Positions 18,294 through 27,740 of a DNA stretch of 64,000 nucleotides are shown here, one piece after another. Within the stretch, counting starts at the first letter, position 1, and each line of letters starts with the position of its first letter. A program made the translations under genes and the position numbers. Source of the DNA: Microcaldota archaeon (GTDB lineage: Archaea > Micrarchaeota > Micrarchaeia > Anstonellales > Bilamarchaeaceae); assembly GCA_016212525.1 (NCBI GenBank), contig JACRGD010000010.1, forward strand, positions 62,001-126,000, read 5' to 3'. The notes beneath the pieces were generated by a model. The model saw only the letters and a program-made list of their open reading frames with translations, was not told the origin of the DNA and ran no database searches.

Positions 18294-18838
18294 TAATAGC
18301 AATTACAGGGCTTACCGGAAGCGGAAAAAACACACTCGGAGAGCTATTATCTAAAGAACTCGGATATAGATTGATCTGCCCGACATTTAAGGATCTGGCT
18401 GCCAAAGAAGGAATAAGCCTTATGGAATTTCAAGAGAGAGCTGCAAAGGACCATAACATAGACAAAAAATTTGATGCCCTGCTAAAAGAGGAAGCAGGAA
18501 AAGGAAATTGCGTTGTAACAACCTGGCTGGGCCCATGGATAGTCGATGCAGATGTTAGAATAAAACTCATGGCACCCGCAAAAATACGGGCTAAACGCGT
18601 ATTTGGCCGCGATGAAATGACTAACGAAAGCGAGGCACTCAAGCACGTCATAAAAAGAGACACAGACAATAGAAAAAGATACCTTAGCGTATATAATATA
18701 GACATAGAAGATAACGACAATTTCGACATGATACTAAACAGTGCCAATTACGGACCAACTGAGTTGCTATCAATTTCAAAAAAACTAATAAGCATAAAGG
18801 AAAAACTACAGTTGAATAAGAAAAATAAGAAAGAATAG
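18290..18838 (+). CDS. cmk: cytidylate kinase, archaeal type
   Basis: A protein of 182 residues. The P-loop is GLTGSGKN at 7-14, KDLAAKEGISLMEFQERA is the CMP-binding helix region, and RAKRVFGRDEM with VIKRDTDNRKRY is the lid and base-binding part. It phosphorylates CMP/dCMP. ATG overlaps the insertase stop (ATGA), so it is coupled. The conserved pair DUF106-cmk supports both calls. Confidence 0.9.
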   Translation: MIIAITGLTGSGKNTLGELLSKELGYRLICPTFKDLAAKEGISLMEFQERAAKDHNIDKKFDALLKEEAGKGNCVVTTWLGPWIVDADVRIKLMAPAKIRAKRVFGRDEMTNESEALKHVIKRDTDNRKRYLSVYNIDIEDNDNFDMILNSANYGPTELLSISKKLISIKEKLQLNKKNKKE

Positions 18839-18862
18839 CCAACTAAGGAGAGAAGAGACCCT

Positions 18863-20680
18863 ATGTTCAATCAAATAAAGGAAGAGATAGCAAAGGACAT
18901 CGCCAAGGTTGCCAAGTGTGATTTTGAAATTGCATTCGCAAGCATTGAGAACGGAAAATTCGGAGATATTTCGAGCAAAATCGCATTTACCCTCTCCAAG
19001 GAAAGAAAGGAGAATCCCGCAAAAATTGCACCAGAAATAGCAAAAGAATTGCAGAAAAACCAGTGGGTCCAAAGGATAGAAGCAACAGGACCATACATAA
19101 ATTTCTATTTTTCTCCAGAGACATATGGAAAAATAATAGAAGAAATACTCAAAAGGGAATTTGAATATGGAAGGAGCAAAGGAAAGTCAAATGCAAACAA
19201 AATAATGATCGAATTCCCATCAGTAAATCCGAACAAACCCTGGCATATAGGACATTTGAGAAACGGCCTTTTGGGAGATTCGGTAGCCCGAATACTCGAA
19301 GCAGCAGGACATAAAGTAGAGCGAATGGACTACATTGATGATTTGGGACTTCAAGTAGCGCAATCATTATGGGGATTCTTGAATTTCGATGCCAAACCAC
19401 ATGGCAAATTCGACATGTGGCTCGGAGAACAATACGTAGGAGTATCGAAAAAGTTTGAAGAGGACAAAGACATAGTAGAACAGGTAAGAGAAACGCTCAA
19501 AGAGATGGAAGAGGGCAATAATGAAATAGCAAATGCAGCACGTGATCTGACCGAAAAATGCGTCAAGGCGCAATATGAAACAGCCTTCAATTATGGAATA
19601 TATCATGATGTGTTAGTCTTCGAAAGCGACATAATGCGAGTGATATTCAAAGCAGGAATCGAGTACATCAAAAAAAATAATGCAATAGAACTCGAAACAG
19701 AAGGCAAAAATGCAGGTTGCTGGGTAGTTAAATTAGAGGGCGAGGGGGAATTCGCAAATATGGAAAACCCGGACAAGGTACTTATTCGTAGCGATGGTAC
19801 AGCGGTATACACGGGGAAAGACGTCATATTTCACCTATGGAAATTTGGACAACTAAAAGATGAATTTACATACGAACCATTTATCGTTCAACCAAACGGA
19901 AAAACTGCATACAAAACATCCAAAAAAGGAAAACAAATGAACCATGGCAATGCCCAACAATGCATAAATGTCATCGGAGTCGAGCAGGCATACCCGCAGA
20001 AGGTAATCGCAGAAGTATTCAGAAGACTAAACCTAACCCAGCAGGCCGCAAACCACCACCATCTTGCATACGAACAGGTTGGACTTCCAGAGGGCAAATT
20101 TTCTGGCAGAAAGGGAACGTGGCTTGGATACACTGCAGACGAACTCTTGGAAGAGGCAAAAGAAAGAGTTATGCAAAAAATAAAACCAGAGATAGAGCAG
20201 ACAGAGAAGGAAGAAATATCCAGAAAAGTAGCAGTAGGAGCAATAAGATTCGCATTTCTAAAAATAGGATCAGAAAAGAAAATAACATTCAAATGGGAAG
20301 ATGCACTGAACATGGAAGGAGACTCCGGACCATATGCACAATATGCATACGTGAGAACAAAGAGCATACTTGCAAAAAGCAAAGAAGCCCCAGAGGCGAT
20401 TGCGCCTTCATATAATGAAAGCGAGAAACAATTAACACTCAAACTCGCACAGCTTCCGCAGATAGTTGAAAAGGCAGCAAAGGAGCACTCACCCCAAATA
20501 ATTTCCACATATAGTCTGGAAGTGGCAGCATTATTTTCATCATTCTACAATGCATCACCAGTTTTAATTGCAGAAGATGAAAAAACCAGAAAAAGTAGAC
20601 TCGCAATAACAAAAGCAACCGGAATAGTTCTGAAAAACTCACTTGAACTGCTTGGAATAGAATGTCCCCAGAAAATGTAA
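18863..20680 (+). CDS. argS: arginyl-tRNA synthetase
   Basis: A protein of 605 residues, class I. The N-terminal Add1 domain covers 1-95. The HIGH motif appears as KPWHIGHLRNG near 125, and the second signature as GKFSGRKGTWLG, the archaeal form of KMSKS. The C-terminal DALR anticodon-binding domain covers about 470-605 (NMEGDSGPYAQYAYVRTKSI, ending LLGIECPQKM). It charges tRNA-Arg. ATG 18863 has AAGGAGAG upstream. Its last 19 bases overlap the start of a decayed ORF in another frame. Confidence 0.96.
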   Translation: MFNQIKEEIAKDIAKVAKCDFEIAFASIENGKFGDISSKIAFTLSKERKENPAKIAPEIAKELQKNQWVQRIEATGPYINFYFSPETYGKIIEEILKREFEYGRSKGKSNANKIMIEFPSVNPNKPWHIGHLRNGLLGDSVARILEAAGHKVERMDYIDDLGLQVAQSLWGFLNFDAKPHGKFDMWLGEQYVGVSKKFEEDKDIVEQVRETLKEMEEGNNEIANAARDLTEKCVKAQYETAFNYGIYHDVLVFESDIMRVIFKAGIEYIKKNNAIELETEGKNAGCWVVKLEGEGEFANMENPDKVLIRSDGTAVYTGKDVIFHLWKFGQLKDEFTYEPFIVQPNGKTAYKTSKKGKQMNHGNAQQCINVIGVEQAYPQKVIAEVFRRLNLTQQAANHHHLAYEQVGLPEGKFSGRKGTWLGYTADELLEEAKERVMQKIKPEIEQTEKEEISRKVAVGAIRFAFLKIGSEKKITFKWEDALNMEGDSGPYAQYAYVRTKSILAKSKEAPEAIAPSYNESEKQLTLKLAQLPQIVEKAAKEHSPQIISTYSLEVAALFSSFYNASPVLIAEDEKTRKSRLAITKATGIVLKNSLELLGIECPQKM

Positions 20681-20984
20681 ATATAGATCAACTGACCGAT
20701 AAACTCGATTCACAAGGTGAGATTGGACAATACGCGGAGTTAGTAACAGGAGAGAACACAGATGCAAAGAAAGTTTAGATCCACTCAAGAATGAGAAACT
20801 GGGAATAAGATACTCTTTCGCACTATTCGGGGTTTTGCTCAAGGGAAAATTTTGAGCAACAAAAAATGACACGATTCTTGAATCGGCACGTTCGATACGA
20901 ATCATAGAAAATACATCAACAAAAGAGCAGGTTGCAGTTTGGATTATGAAAGATCCAGCCGGGGAGAAAGAGTTGAAAAATTAA
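20662..20984 (+). pseudogene. decayed ORF after argS
   Basis: ATG 20662 opens 38 codons (SPENVNIDQLTDKL...) and stops at 20778. Coding-like sequence continues in another frame (SLDPLKNEKLGIRYSFALFG), then after a stop in a third frame (NDTILESARSIRIIENTSTK, ending EKELKN at 20984). The three pieces read as one ~105-residue protein broken by two frameshifts. No family is recognised. It could also be a real short gene plus noise or assembly indels. Confidence 0.45.
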
Positions 20985-21026
20985 AAGCAGGATAAAAAAG
21001 AAATTAGAAAAATAAGAAGAGATGAC

Positions 21027-21242
21027 CTAGCAGCACTTCTTATCTTTGCCCTCGCCAGAGGCACACATTGGACACATTCCCATCTTATGAACGAGAACTG
21101 CCAAACCATTTAGTAAAAGGCACAAACCGGCAACGATATGAACTAACATTGCGTCAGTCATAGTTCCTAAACCATAGAGCAAGAGAACAAGACCTGCCAC
21201 AGCAGTCAATAAACCAGTTACCATTTTACATGTTGAACCCAT
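21027..21242 (-). CDS. small two-helix membrane protein with Cys-rich tail
   Basis: 71 residues from ATG 21242. Two hydrophobic segments (about 6-24 and 31-51) are joined by a short loop with His at LVHIVAGLCLLLNGL. The tail reads GMCPMCASGEGKDKKCC, with a CPxC pair and a terminal CC that could bind metal or be modified. GGTGAT lies 12 nt upstream of ATG; TTG 21251, at 4 nt, is an alternative. Function unknown. Confidence 0.55.
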   Translation of the reverse strand: MGSTCKMVTGLLTAVAGLVLLLYGLGTMTDAMLVHIVAGLCLLLNGLAVLVHKMGMCPMCASGEGKDKKCC

Positions 21243-21492
21243 ACAACCCAAATAAATCACCTTTGAAAGACAACAAAGTAAAGGCTTAAGAAATAATCTG
21301 AAGGGCCATTGATCCGAAATACGAACAATTTCAACATCTAAACGAAATGAAGATTCAGAACGTAAAAATCAAAATCAACTACATGCAGAATTATCAGTTT
21401 TGAGAATCAGAGATTTGAAATCATGAGCAGATTCGCACAAAAATCTAAAAGAGTCTGTTCCTGGCCTTAAATCAAAAACAAAGCAGGTGCGC

Positions 21493-22476
21493 CTAAAGAC
21501 CTGAAAGAACATTAGTGAAGAATGAAATTGGATCCAACTTAGCAGAGGCTTTTTGATAGAGACGCAACCGATCCGAATTAAGACTAGGCAAGTAGTCAAG
21601 AGCGAAAGAAAGCGAATCTGAGAGACGCTCGTTGTCTTCGAGCAAAATACCGATATTCTTCTGCTCGAGAATACGGGCATTGTTCATACGTTCCACATAA
21701 GCGTGTTCAACAACACAAATGACAGGTTTGCCATAGGAAAGAGCTTCCATTATAGTCGTATGACCCCCGTGGCAAATTACAGCTTGGCAATCGGCATAAT
21801 ATTTACGTAAATCTTCATAATTTGAACCAAAAATCGCGTCATCACCCAAAAGAGGATAAAGCGATTTTTGAAGCCGTCCGGAAACCACATATTTTTTATT
21901 ATGACGAACCTGCGGCAGATGAGAAATCAATGGACCGCAAAAGCGCATAGGAAGACGGGAGTCCAGGTTCAGGGCAGTTACGGTAAATGGAGGAGGCAGA
22001 TCTGGAACTATTACACTCTGCGAAGATTTGAGTAAATTTCGAAGCATAGATGAGGCCACGCGTTTTTGAATCGCGCCATCGACACCAACAAAAGCAGACG
22101 TATCGTTCGATATATAAACACTCGGTTTTCCCATCAAACCCGAAAGAATTACCCCCAATGGAGAACCATCAACGATTACACAGTCGACTTTTTTAAACTC
22201 GGAATTAATGACTGCAAGCGCCTCTGGAGTAAGAATTTTTAAAATGTCACCAAGATCAGTAGCAAGTTTGACTTTCGAGGTACCAGTACGGAGTTTATAT
22301 GGAGAGGGAATTTCAATTAGAGGAACATTATTTAGCCGACAGTACTCTGCGCCCTTGCCAAAAGTCATAATTGGAATCTGGAAATGCTCAGAAAGGAGCC
22401 GATCCCGGGCCACATGACCATAACCATTTCCTTCGGCAAAAATAAGGCAATTCAAATTATGCTCGACATTATGCAT
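21493..22476 (-). CDS. MurG/UDP-glycosyltransferase-like enzyme (GT-B fold)
   Basis: A protein of 327 residues. The N-terminal Rossmann domain starts LIFAEGNGYGHVARDRLLSE, the glycine-rich acceptor-side loop seen in GT28/GT1 enzymes. The C-terminal domain has AVICHGGHTTIMEALSYGKP at about 237-256, the conserved donor-binding segment of UDP-sugar transferases. It probably adds a sugar to a lipid or glycan at the membrane; donor and acceptor are unknown. A TATA-like box (GTTTTAAAGC) about 27 nt before the ATG suggests a leaderless mRNA. It is divergent from ppsA. Confidence 0.8.
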   Translation of the reverse strand: MHNVEHNLNCLIFAEGNGYGHVARDRLLSEHFQIPIMTFGKGAEYCRLNNVPLIEIPSPYKLRTGTSKVKLATDLGDILKILTPEALAVINSEFKKVDCVIVDGSPLGVILSGLMGKPSVYISNDTSAFVGVDGAIQKRVASSMLRNLLKSSQSVIVPDLPPPFTVTALNLDSRLPMRFCGPLISHLPQVRHNKKYVVSGRLQKSLYPLLGDDAIFGSNYEDLRKYYADCQAVICHGGHTTIMEALSYGKPVICVVEHAYVERMNNARILEQKNIGILLEDNERLSDSLSFALDYLPSLNSDRLRLYQKASAKLDPISFFTNVLSGL

Positions 22477-22575
22477 GCTAAGGAAAATGGCACTAAAGCT
22501 TTAAAACATCATTTTCCTTATTGAGGCTATTATTTTAGTAATTTAGTAGATTAGCAATTAACGAGTTGGGATTCT

Positions 22576-25017
22576 ATGAAAAACATCATGTGGTTTAAAG
22601 AGCTTAGTAAAGCATCTTTGGCTGAAGCCGGCGGGAAAGGAGCTAATTTGGGTGAAATGTATCAGAATGGTTTTCCCATTCCAAACGGATTTGTAGTAAC
22701 AAGTGGAGCATACTACAAACACTTGCAGGCCAATAAACTAACTGAACAAATACAGGATATATTATCAAAGTTAGACGTCAATGACAATGAGGCACTTGAG
22801 AGCGCAGCAGAGAGAATAAAACAACTAATAATTGGCGGAATAATGCCACGAGACATTTACGATGAAATTATCGAATCATATAAAAAATTAAACGAATTAA
22901 GCGGCCGACAGACATATGTCGCAGTAAGAAGCAGTGCCACTGCAGAAGACCTCCCGACGGCGAGCTTTGCAGGACAACAATCAACATACCTAAACGTATT
23001 TGGCCCAGAAGCAGTAGTGAATTCAGTAAAAGACTGTTGGGCATCATTATTCGAACCACGAGCCATTTTCTATCGCACAACAAACAATTTTGACCACATG
23101 AAGGTAGGACTTGCAGCAGTAGTACAAATGATGGTTCAAAGTGAGAAGGCAGGAGTCGTATTTACAGCAGATGTGCTTTCACAAAACCGAAACTCCATAG
23201 CGATCGAAACCGCATATGGACTGGGAGAAGTAGTAGTAAGCGGCCAAGTAACCCCCGACACATACAAAGTAAACAAAGAATCGCTAGACATTGAAGACAA
23301 AATCATCTCGAAACAGACATGGATGTTAATAAAAATAGATGGGAAAAACAAGCGGGTCGAGATAAAGGACGAAGCCCAAGGACGACAGAAAATAAGTGAT
23401 TCCGAAATAAAGGATCTTGCAAGAGTGTGCAAACGAATCGAGGAGCATTATGGGTACCCTCAGGACATCGAATATGCATTTGAGCGGGAAAATCTTTACA
23501 TAGTACAAGCACGGCCAATAACAACATTGAAAGATAAATCAGGTCTAGAAAAAGGAACAGGCGGAAACTTGGTGAAAGGCATGGAAGGAAACACGGAAGG
23601 AAATGCGAACGCTGGAAAAACAGGAACAACAAAGAAAAGCGAGGGACAAAACGGAACTGCAGTAACCACCAAGATATTGCTTAGAGGGCTTGGATCTTCA
23701 CCAGGAATAGGAATGGGTCCGGTAAAAATAGTGAAAAATTCAAGTGAGATCAAGAACGTTCAACGTGGAGATATATTAGTCACGGAAATGACAACACCCG
23801 ATTTCGTACCTGCCATGAAAAAGGCAGCCGCGATAATCACAGACACGGGAGGAATGACATCGCACGCGGCGATTGTTTCGCGAGAACTGGGAGTTCCGTG
23901 TGTAGTGGGAGTAGGAACTGCGACTACAACGCTCAAAGACGGAATGAGTGTAAGTGTAGATGGATCGCACGGCATAATATACGAGGGAATGGTAAGCGCT
24001 CCGGAAGTAGTTGCCAAAAAGACAAGCGATGAAGTCTCGCAAGCAGTAATAACCGCAGCAACGCAGATAACAGGAACGAAAATATATGTCAATCTGGCAG
24101 ATGTAGATCAGGCAGAAAAGGTATCAAGACTTCCAGCAGACGGAGTAGGACTTTTGCGCGCGGAATTCATGATAGCAGGCATGGGAGAGCACCCAAGGAA
24201 AATGTTAGATGAAGGAAGAAGGGAAGAATTCGTAAACCGATTAGCAGACGACCTAAGAAAATTCGCAGCGGCATTCTACCCAAGACCAGTAGTCTATCGG
24301 GCCACAGACTTTAAGACAAACGAATACCGAAATTTAGACGGCGGAAGTAAATATGAACCACATGAAGAAAATCCGATGATGGGTTATCGCGGAGCTGCAA
24401 GATACATAAGAGAGCCTGAACTTTTCAAGATGGAACTAGACGCAATAAAGAAAGTACGAGAAGAGTACCACCTTAAGAATCTCTGGCTTATGATTCCGTT
24501 CATAAGACGAATCGGAGAATTACGCGCCATCAAGGACATAATGGAGGAAGTCGAGCTCCACAGAACAAGGGATTTCAAACTATGGATAATGGTAGAAGTA
24601 CCCTCAACAGTCGTATTGATCGATCAATTCTGTCAGGAAGGGATAGATGGTGTATCAATTGGAACTAACGACCTGACCCAGTTAACACTAGGAATAGATA
24701 GGGACAATGCAACCATGGCGCAGGGATTTGATGAAAGAAACGAAGCAGTACTTCGATCTCTCAAGAGAATAATAACGGTGTGTGGTAAATTTGGAGTTAG
24801 TGCATCACTCTGTGGACAAGCGCCCTCAGTATATCCTGAATTTGCCGAAAAACTAGTTGAATTTGGAATTACAAGCATGTCGGTAAACCCAGACGCAGTT
24901 GAAAGAACACGAAAGATAGTTGCAAGTGCGGAACAAAAAATAATTTTGCAAAGACTATCCAAATTAACCCAGGGAAAAGCAGAAAAAGAAACATCTGATC
25001 TAGACTATGAAGGGTGA
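22576..25017 (+). CDS. ppsA: phosphoenolpyruvate synthase
   Basis: A protein of 813 residues. The N-terminal ATP-binding domain (1-330) includes AEAGGKGANLGEM and DLPTASFAGQQSTYLNV. The swivelling phosphohistidine domain around 400-470 has the catalytic His in GGMTSHAAIVSRELG. The C-terminal PEP/pyruvate barrel has GVSIGTNDLTQLTLGIDRDN and the catalytic Cys in SASLCGQAPS. It converts pyruvate, ATP and water to PEP, AMP and phosphate for gluconeogenesis. A linker of about 50 residues (320-370) rich in Gly/Lys/Thr between the first two domains is longer than usual. Confidence 0.96.
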   Translation: MKNIMWFKELSKASLAEAGGKGANLGEMYQNGFPIPNGFVVTSGAYYKHLQANKLTEQIQDILSKLDVNDNEALESAAERIKQLIIGGIMPRDIYDEIIESYKKLNELSGRQTYVAVRSSATAEDLPTASFAGQQSTYLNVFGPEAVVNSVKDCWASLFEPRAIFYRTTNNFDHMKVGLAAVVQMMVQSEKAGVVFTADVLSQNRNSIAIETAYGLGEVVVSGQVTPDTYKVNKESLDIEDKIISKQTWMLIKIDGKNKRVEIKDEAQGRQKISDSEIKDLARVCKRIEEHYGYPQDIEYAFERENLYIVQARPITTLKDKSGLEKGTGGNLVKGMEGNTEGNANAGKTGTTKKSEGQNGTAVTTKILLRGLGSSPGIGMGPVKIVKNSSEIKNVQRGDILVTEMTTPDFVPAMKKAAAIITDTGGMTSHAAIVSRELGVPCVVGVGTATTTLKDGMSVSVDGSHGIIYEGMVSAPEVVAKKTSDEVSQAVITAATQITGTKIYVNLADVDQAEKVSRLPADGVGLLRAEFMIAGMGEHPRKMLDEGRREEFVNRLADDLRKFAAAFYPRPVVYRATDFKTNEYRNLDGGSKYEPHEENPMMGYRGAARYIREPELFKMELDAIKKVREEYHLKNLWLMIPFIRRIGELRAIKDIMEEVELHRTRDFKLWIMVEVPSTVVLIDQFCQEGIDGVSIGTNDLTQLTLGIDRDNATMAQGFDERNEAVLRSLKRIITVCGKFGVSASLCGQAPSVYPEFAEKLVEFGITSMSVNPDAVERTRKIVASAEQKIILQRLSKLTQGKAEKETSDLDYEG

Positions 25018-25064
25018 ACGGAAAACAACCAAACCTTTTTATAGTTTAAACATTTATTTTTTTT

Positions 25065-25715
25065 ATGGAATCTAAAGAAATCGTATTAGTCGTGTTTTTC
25101 ATTGTGATGTTTTTGGGAGTTATGATTGGAGTCCCATATGCAACCAAATCAAACAATACAGAAACAATTCAGCAGATGAGTATTAGTTCGAATGGGGCAG
25201 TTAACGTCATATTGGGAGGACCAACTGCACAGAAAATAATAGAACACGGAAGTCACAGAATAAATAATCCGGATGGTTCAATAGCAACAACACTTGAAGG
25301 CAAACAAGTTGTTTTTTATAAAATAGGGTCTTCACAAGAGGCACCATCAATACTAGCTAGAGCATTTGGAACATATAACGAAAGAATAACAGACGTAGTC
25401 TATATAACGGAGACCAAAGATACGATAACTGCAAGTGCAGTCCAAAAAACAGAACAGGTAGTAGATCTTCTCTACATAGCAACGGCAGTAGATAAAGGAA
25501 AATGGCTAATAATAACAGATGGAATGAGAGAACTTGATATGACTCAGGAAGCTATAGAAGCCCAAAAAGAATACAAAAATTGGCTCAATGAATATTCACA
25601 GGGAAGCGCATCCATGAAGATCATAGAAACGAGCACGCTAGTACCAAATGAGAACCAGCTCAACCAAGAGAACATAATAGAAATGACAAAAATAATAGCA
25701 AGAAGTCTTGGATAA
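25065..25715 (+). CDS. hypothetical protein with N-terminal membrane anchor
   Basis: A protein of 216 residues. A hydrophobic segment at about 6-26 (IVLVVFFIVMFLGVMIGVPY) is followed by a soluble alpha/beta part facing outward if the N-terminus is inside. TTTTTATAG at 25036-25044 puts transcription start at the ATG, so it is leaderless. No family is recognised; IATTLEGKQVVFYKIGSSQE and LLYIATAVDKGKWLIITDGM look like strands. Confidence 0.6.
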   Translation: MESKEIVLVVFFIVMFLGVMIGVPYATKSNNTETIQQMSISSNGAVNVILGGPTAQKIIEHGSHRINNPDGSIATTLEGKQVVFYKIGSSQEAPSILARAFGTYNERITDVVYITETKDTITASAVQKTEQVVDLLYIATAVDKGKWLIITDGMRELDMTQEAIEAQKEYKNWLNEYSQGSASMKIIETSTLVPNENQLNQENIIEMTKIIARSLG

Positions 25716-25768
25716 TCTAAATCAAGAAAAGTGCAAATCTTTTTATTTTGCAAGTGAATAGGATTAGA

Positions 25769-26024
25769 TGGGCTAGAGCGGGGCTAGGGGTCCCGATCAT
25801 CGCATGTCCCCTTAAGGCGACTCGAAACCCCAGGGCGTTTGTGAAAAGCATAAATGTCCATGTTCCGAAGTGTTGAGATTCTGCCTTGCGTGGTAGAGTA
25901 ACTTGCGAACCTGGTCAGACCGAAAGGAGCAGCCATAAGTAATTTGCACTATGCTTGCAGGAAACAGAGTTGAGCTAAGGAATCTGGCTCCAGATGTGTT
26001 TTTCTAGGCAAGCTGGGGAGCCCA
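25769..26024 (+). ncRNA. ffs: signal recognition particle RNA (7S RNA)
   Basis: The 5' end TGGGCT pairs with the 3' end AGCCCA. The S-domain hairpin at 25913-25934 begins ggtcagaccgaaaggagcag, the SRP54-binding helix 8 with its GAAA tetraloop and asymmetric internal loop. Length of ~255 nt and a closed helix 1 fit archaeal SRP RNA. A TTTTTATTTT box at about 25739-25748 lies 25 nt upstream. It guides ribosomes making membrane proteins to SecYE. Confidence 0.9.
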
Positions 26025-26098
26025 CTACAGATCCAATCCAAATAGTTCCAAAAAAGAATTATTAATCTAAGCAGAGTAGTGGCATAAGTGCGATATTT

Positions 26099-27691
26099 AT
26101 GAAAGCCTCAGACTTAATGGTCAAATGTCTCGAAAACGAAGAAGTCGAATATATATTTGGCCTTCCCGGAGAAGAGAACCTCGAATTGATGGAATCGCTT
26201 TTTGGATCAAAATCAATTGAATTCATAACCACCAGACACGAACAGGGCGCCGCATTCATGGCAGACATCTATGGCCGGATTAAACATAAGGCAGGAGTTT
26301 GTCTTGCAACACTTGGACCAGGGGCATTAAACCTGGCAACAGGAGTCGCAAGCGCGAATTTGGACCATTCGCCCCTAGTTGCAATAACAGGTCAGGCAGA
26401 TTTTCATGAGATACACACAGAACAACACCAATTCATTGACATCGTTCGAACGTTTGGACCTATAACTAAATGGAATACGCGAATCAGTTCGGCACAGAGC
26501 ATACCCGAAATAGTCAGAAAGGCATTTAGAGTAAGCATGACTGAGAAATATGGCGCCACGCACATAGAACTCCCCAATGACATAGCAGCAGAAGAAACAA
26601 ATGGCAGACCCATGAAGATAGTAATTACAAGAGATGATTTTGCACCCCAAGAAGTCATAAAAAAAGCAGCAGAACTGATAAACGAAGCAAAAAATCCAGT
26701 CATACTCTGCGGAAACGGAACAGTAAGGACACAAAAATGCACAGAACTGGTCGAATTTGCACAAGCAGTAAAAATACCAATAGCAAAAACATTCATGAGT
26801 AAGGGCGCCATAACAGGAGAACATCCGCTATCGATGGGAACCATGGGAATTGCGATGGGCGACTATGTACTCGAAGAATTTAGAAAATCAGATCTGGTAA
26901 TAACCGTAGGATATGATCTAGTCGAATACGGACCGGGTTTTTGGAATCCGGATCATGATAAAAAAATAGTTCGGATTCATTCAGTTCCGGAAGACTTTGT
27001 TGATTCTCATTTCGAATATGACGTTGATGTAGTAGGAGATATAGGATACAACCTTGCAGCACTCTCAAAAATAGTAAATGTCCGAAATCAACCAAACCTT
27101 AAGCATCTGAGGGAGAAAGTAGTAAACGAACGTGAATCAGCCAAGGAAACGTTTCCACTTAAACCCCAAAACATTCTCGTAGCTATTCGAAAAGCCATGG
27201 CTCAAGAGGACATACTTGTAAGTGATGTTGGCGCTCATAAAATCTGGATTTCAAGATTGTTCGCAACCCATAAACCCAATAAAGTGATAATTTCAAACGG
27301 ACTGGCATCAATGGGTATCGCACTCCCAGGTGCAATTGGAGCAAAAACAGCTAAGCCAGAGGTAAATGTCCTTTCAGTAAGTGGAGACGGCGGATTTTTG
27401 ATGAATTGCCAGGAGCTTGAAACGGCAAAAAGACGAGAGATGCCATTAGTGAATATAATATTTAACGATGGCGGATACGGAATGATTGAAGGAAAACAGA
27501 TAAGACAGAAAAAACACGTTTTCGGAGTTAAATTTGGAAATCCTGATTTTGTCAAGCTGGCTCAAAGTTTTGGCGCTAAGGGATATCGAATCGAAAGAGT
27601 CGGGGAAGTAGAAGAAACACTCAAGGAAGCAGTGCGATCTGGAGAACTTTGTGTCATAGATATACCGGTAAAATACCAATCCAACCAATAG
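26099..27691 (+). CDS. ThDP-dependent acetolactate synthase-family enzyme
   Basis: A protein of 530 residues with the three ThDP-enzyme domains. The PYR domain has catalytic Glu in TTRHEQGAAFMAD (about 43-55) and GPGALNLATGVASA. The middle Rossmann-like domain covers about 190-330. The PP domain has VSGDGGFLMNCQELETA and NDGGYGMI, the GDG...N magnesium/ThDP motif. It resembles catabolic (FAD-independent) acetolactate synthases, which condense two pyruvates. No small regulatory subunit or other branched-chain gene lies beside it, so a related decarboxylase or lyase cannot be ruled out. Confidence 0.82.
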   Translation: MKASDLMVKCLENEEVEYIFGLPGEENLELMESLFGSKSIEFITTRHEQGAAFMADIYGRIKHKAGVCLATLGPGALNLATGVASANLDHSPLVAITGQADFHEIHTEQHQFIDIVRTFGPITKWNTRISSAQSIPEIVRKAFRVSMTEKYGATHIELPNDIAAEETNGRPMKIVITRDDFAPQEVIKKAAELINEAKNPVILCGNGTVRTQKCTELVEFAQAVKIPIAKTFMSKGAITGEHPLSMGTMGIAMGDYVLEEFRKSDLVITVGYDLVEYGPGFWNPDHDKKIVRIHSVPEDFVDSHFEYDVDVVGDIGYNLAALSKIVNVRNQPNLKHLREKVVNERESAKETFPLKPQNILVAIRKAMAQEDILVSDVGAHKIWISRLFATHKPNKVIISNGLASMGIALPGAIGAKTAKPEVNVLSVSGDGGFLMNCQELETAKRREMPLVNIIFNDGGYGMIEGKQIRQKKHVFGVKFGNPDFVKLAQSFGAKGYRIERVGEVEETLKEAVRSGELCVIDIPVKYQSNQ

Positions 27692-27740
27692 CCAACCAAG
27701 AAACCAAACAATGAAAAAGGAGTGTTAACATCAACCAAGT

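Noticed and set aside
19888-20508. 206-aa minus-strand ORF
   Set aside because: Antisense to argS; Ser/Phe/Cys-rich composition is the usual shadow of a Lys/Glu/Ala-rich gene.
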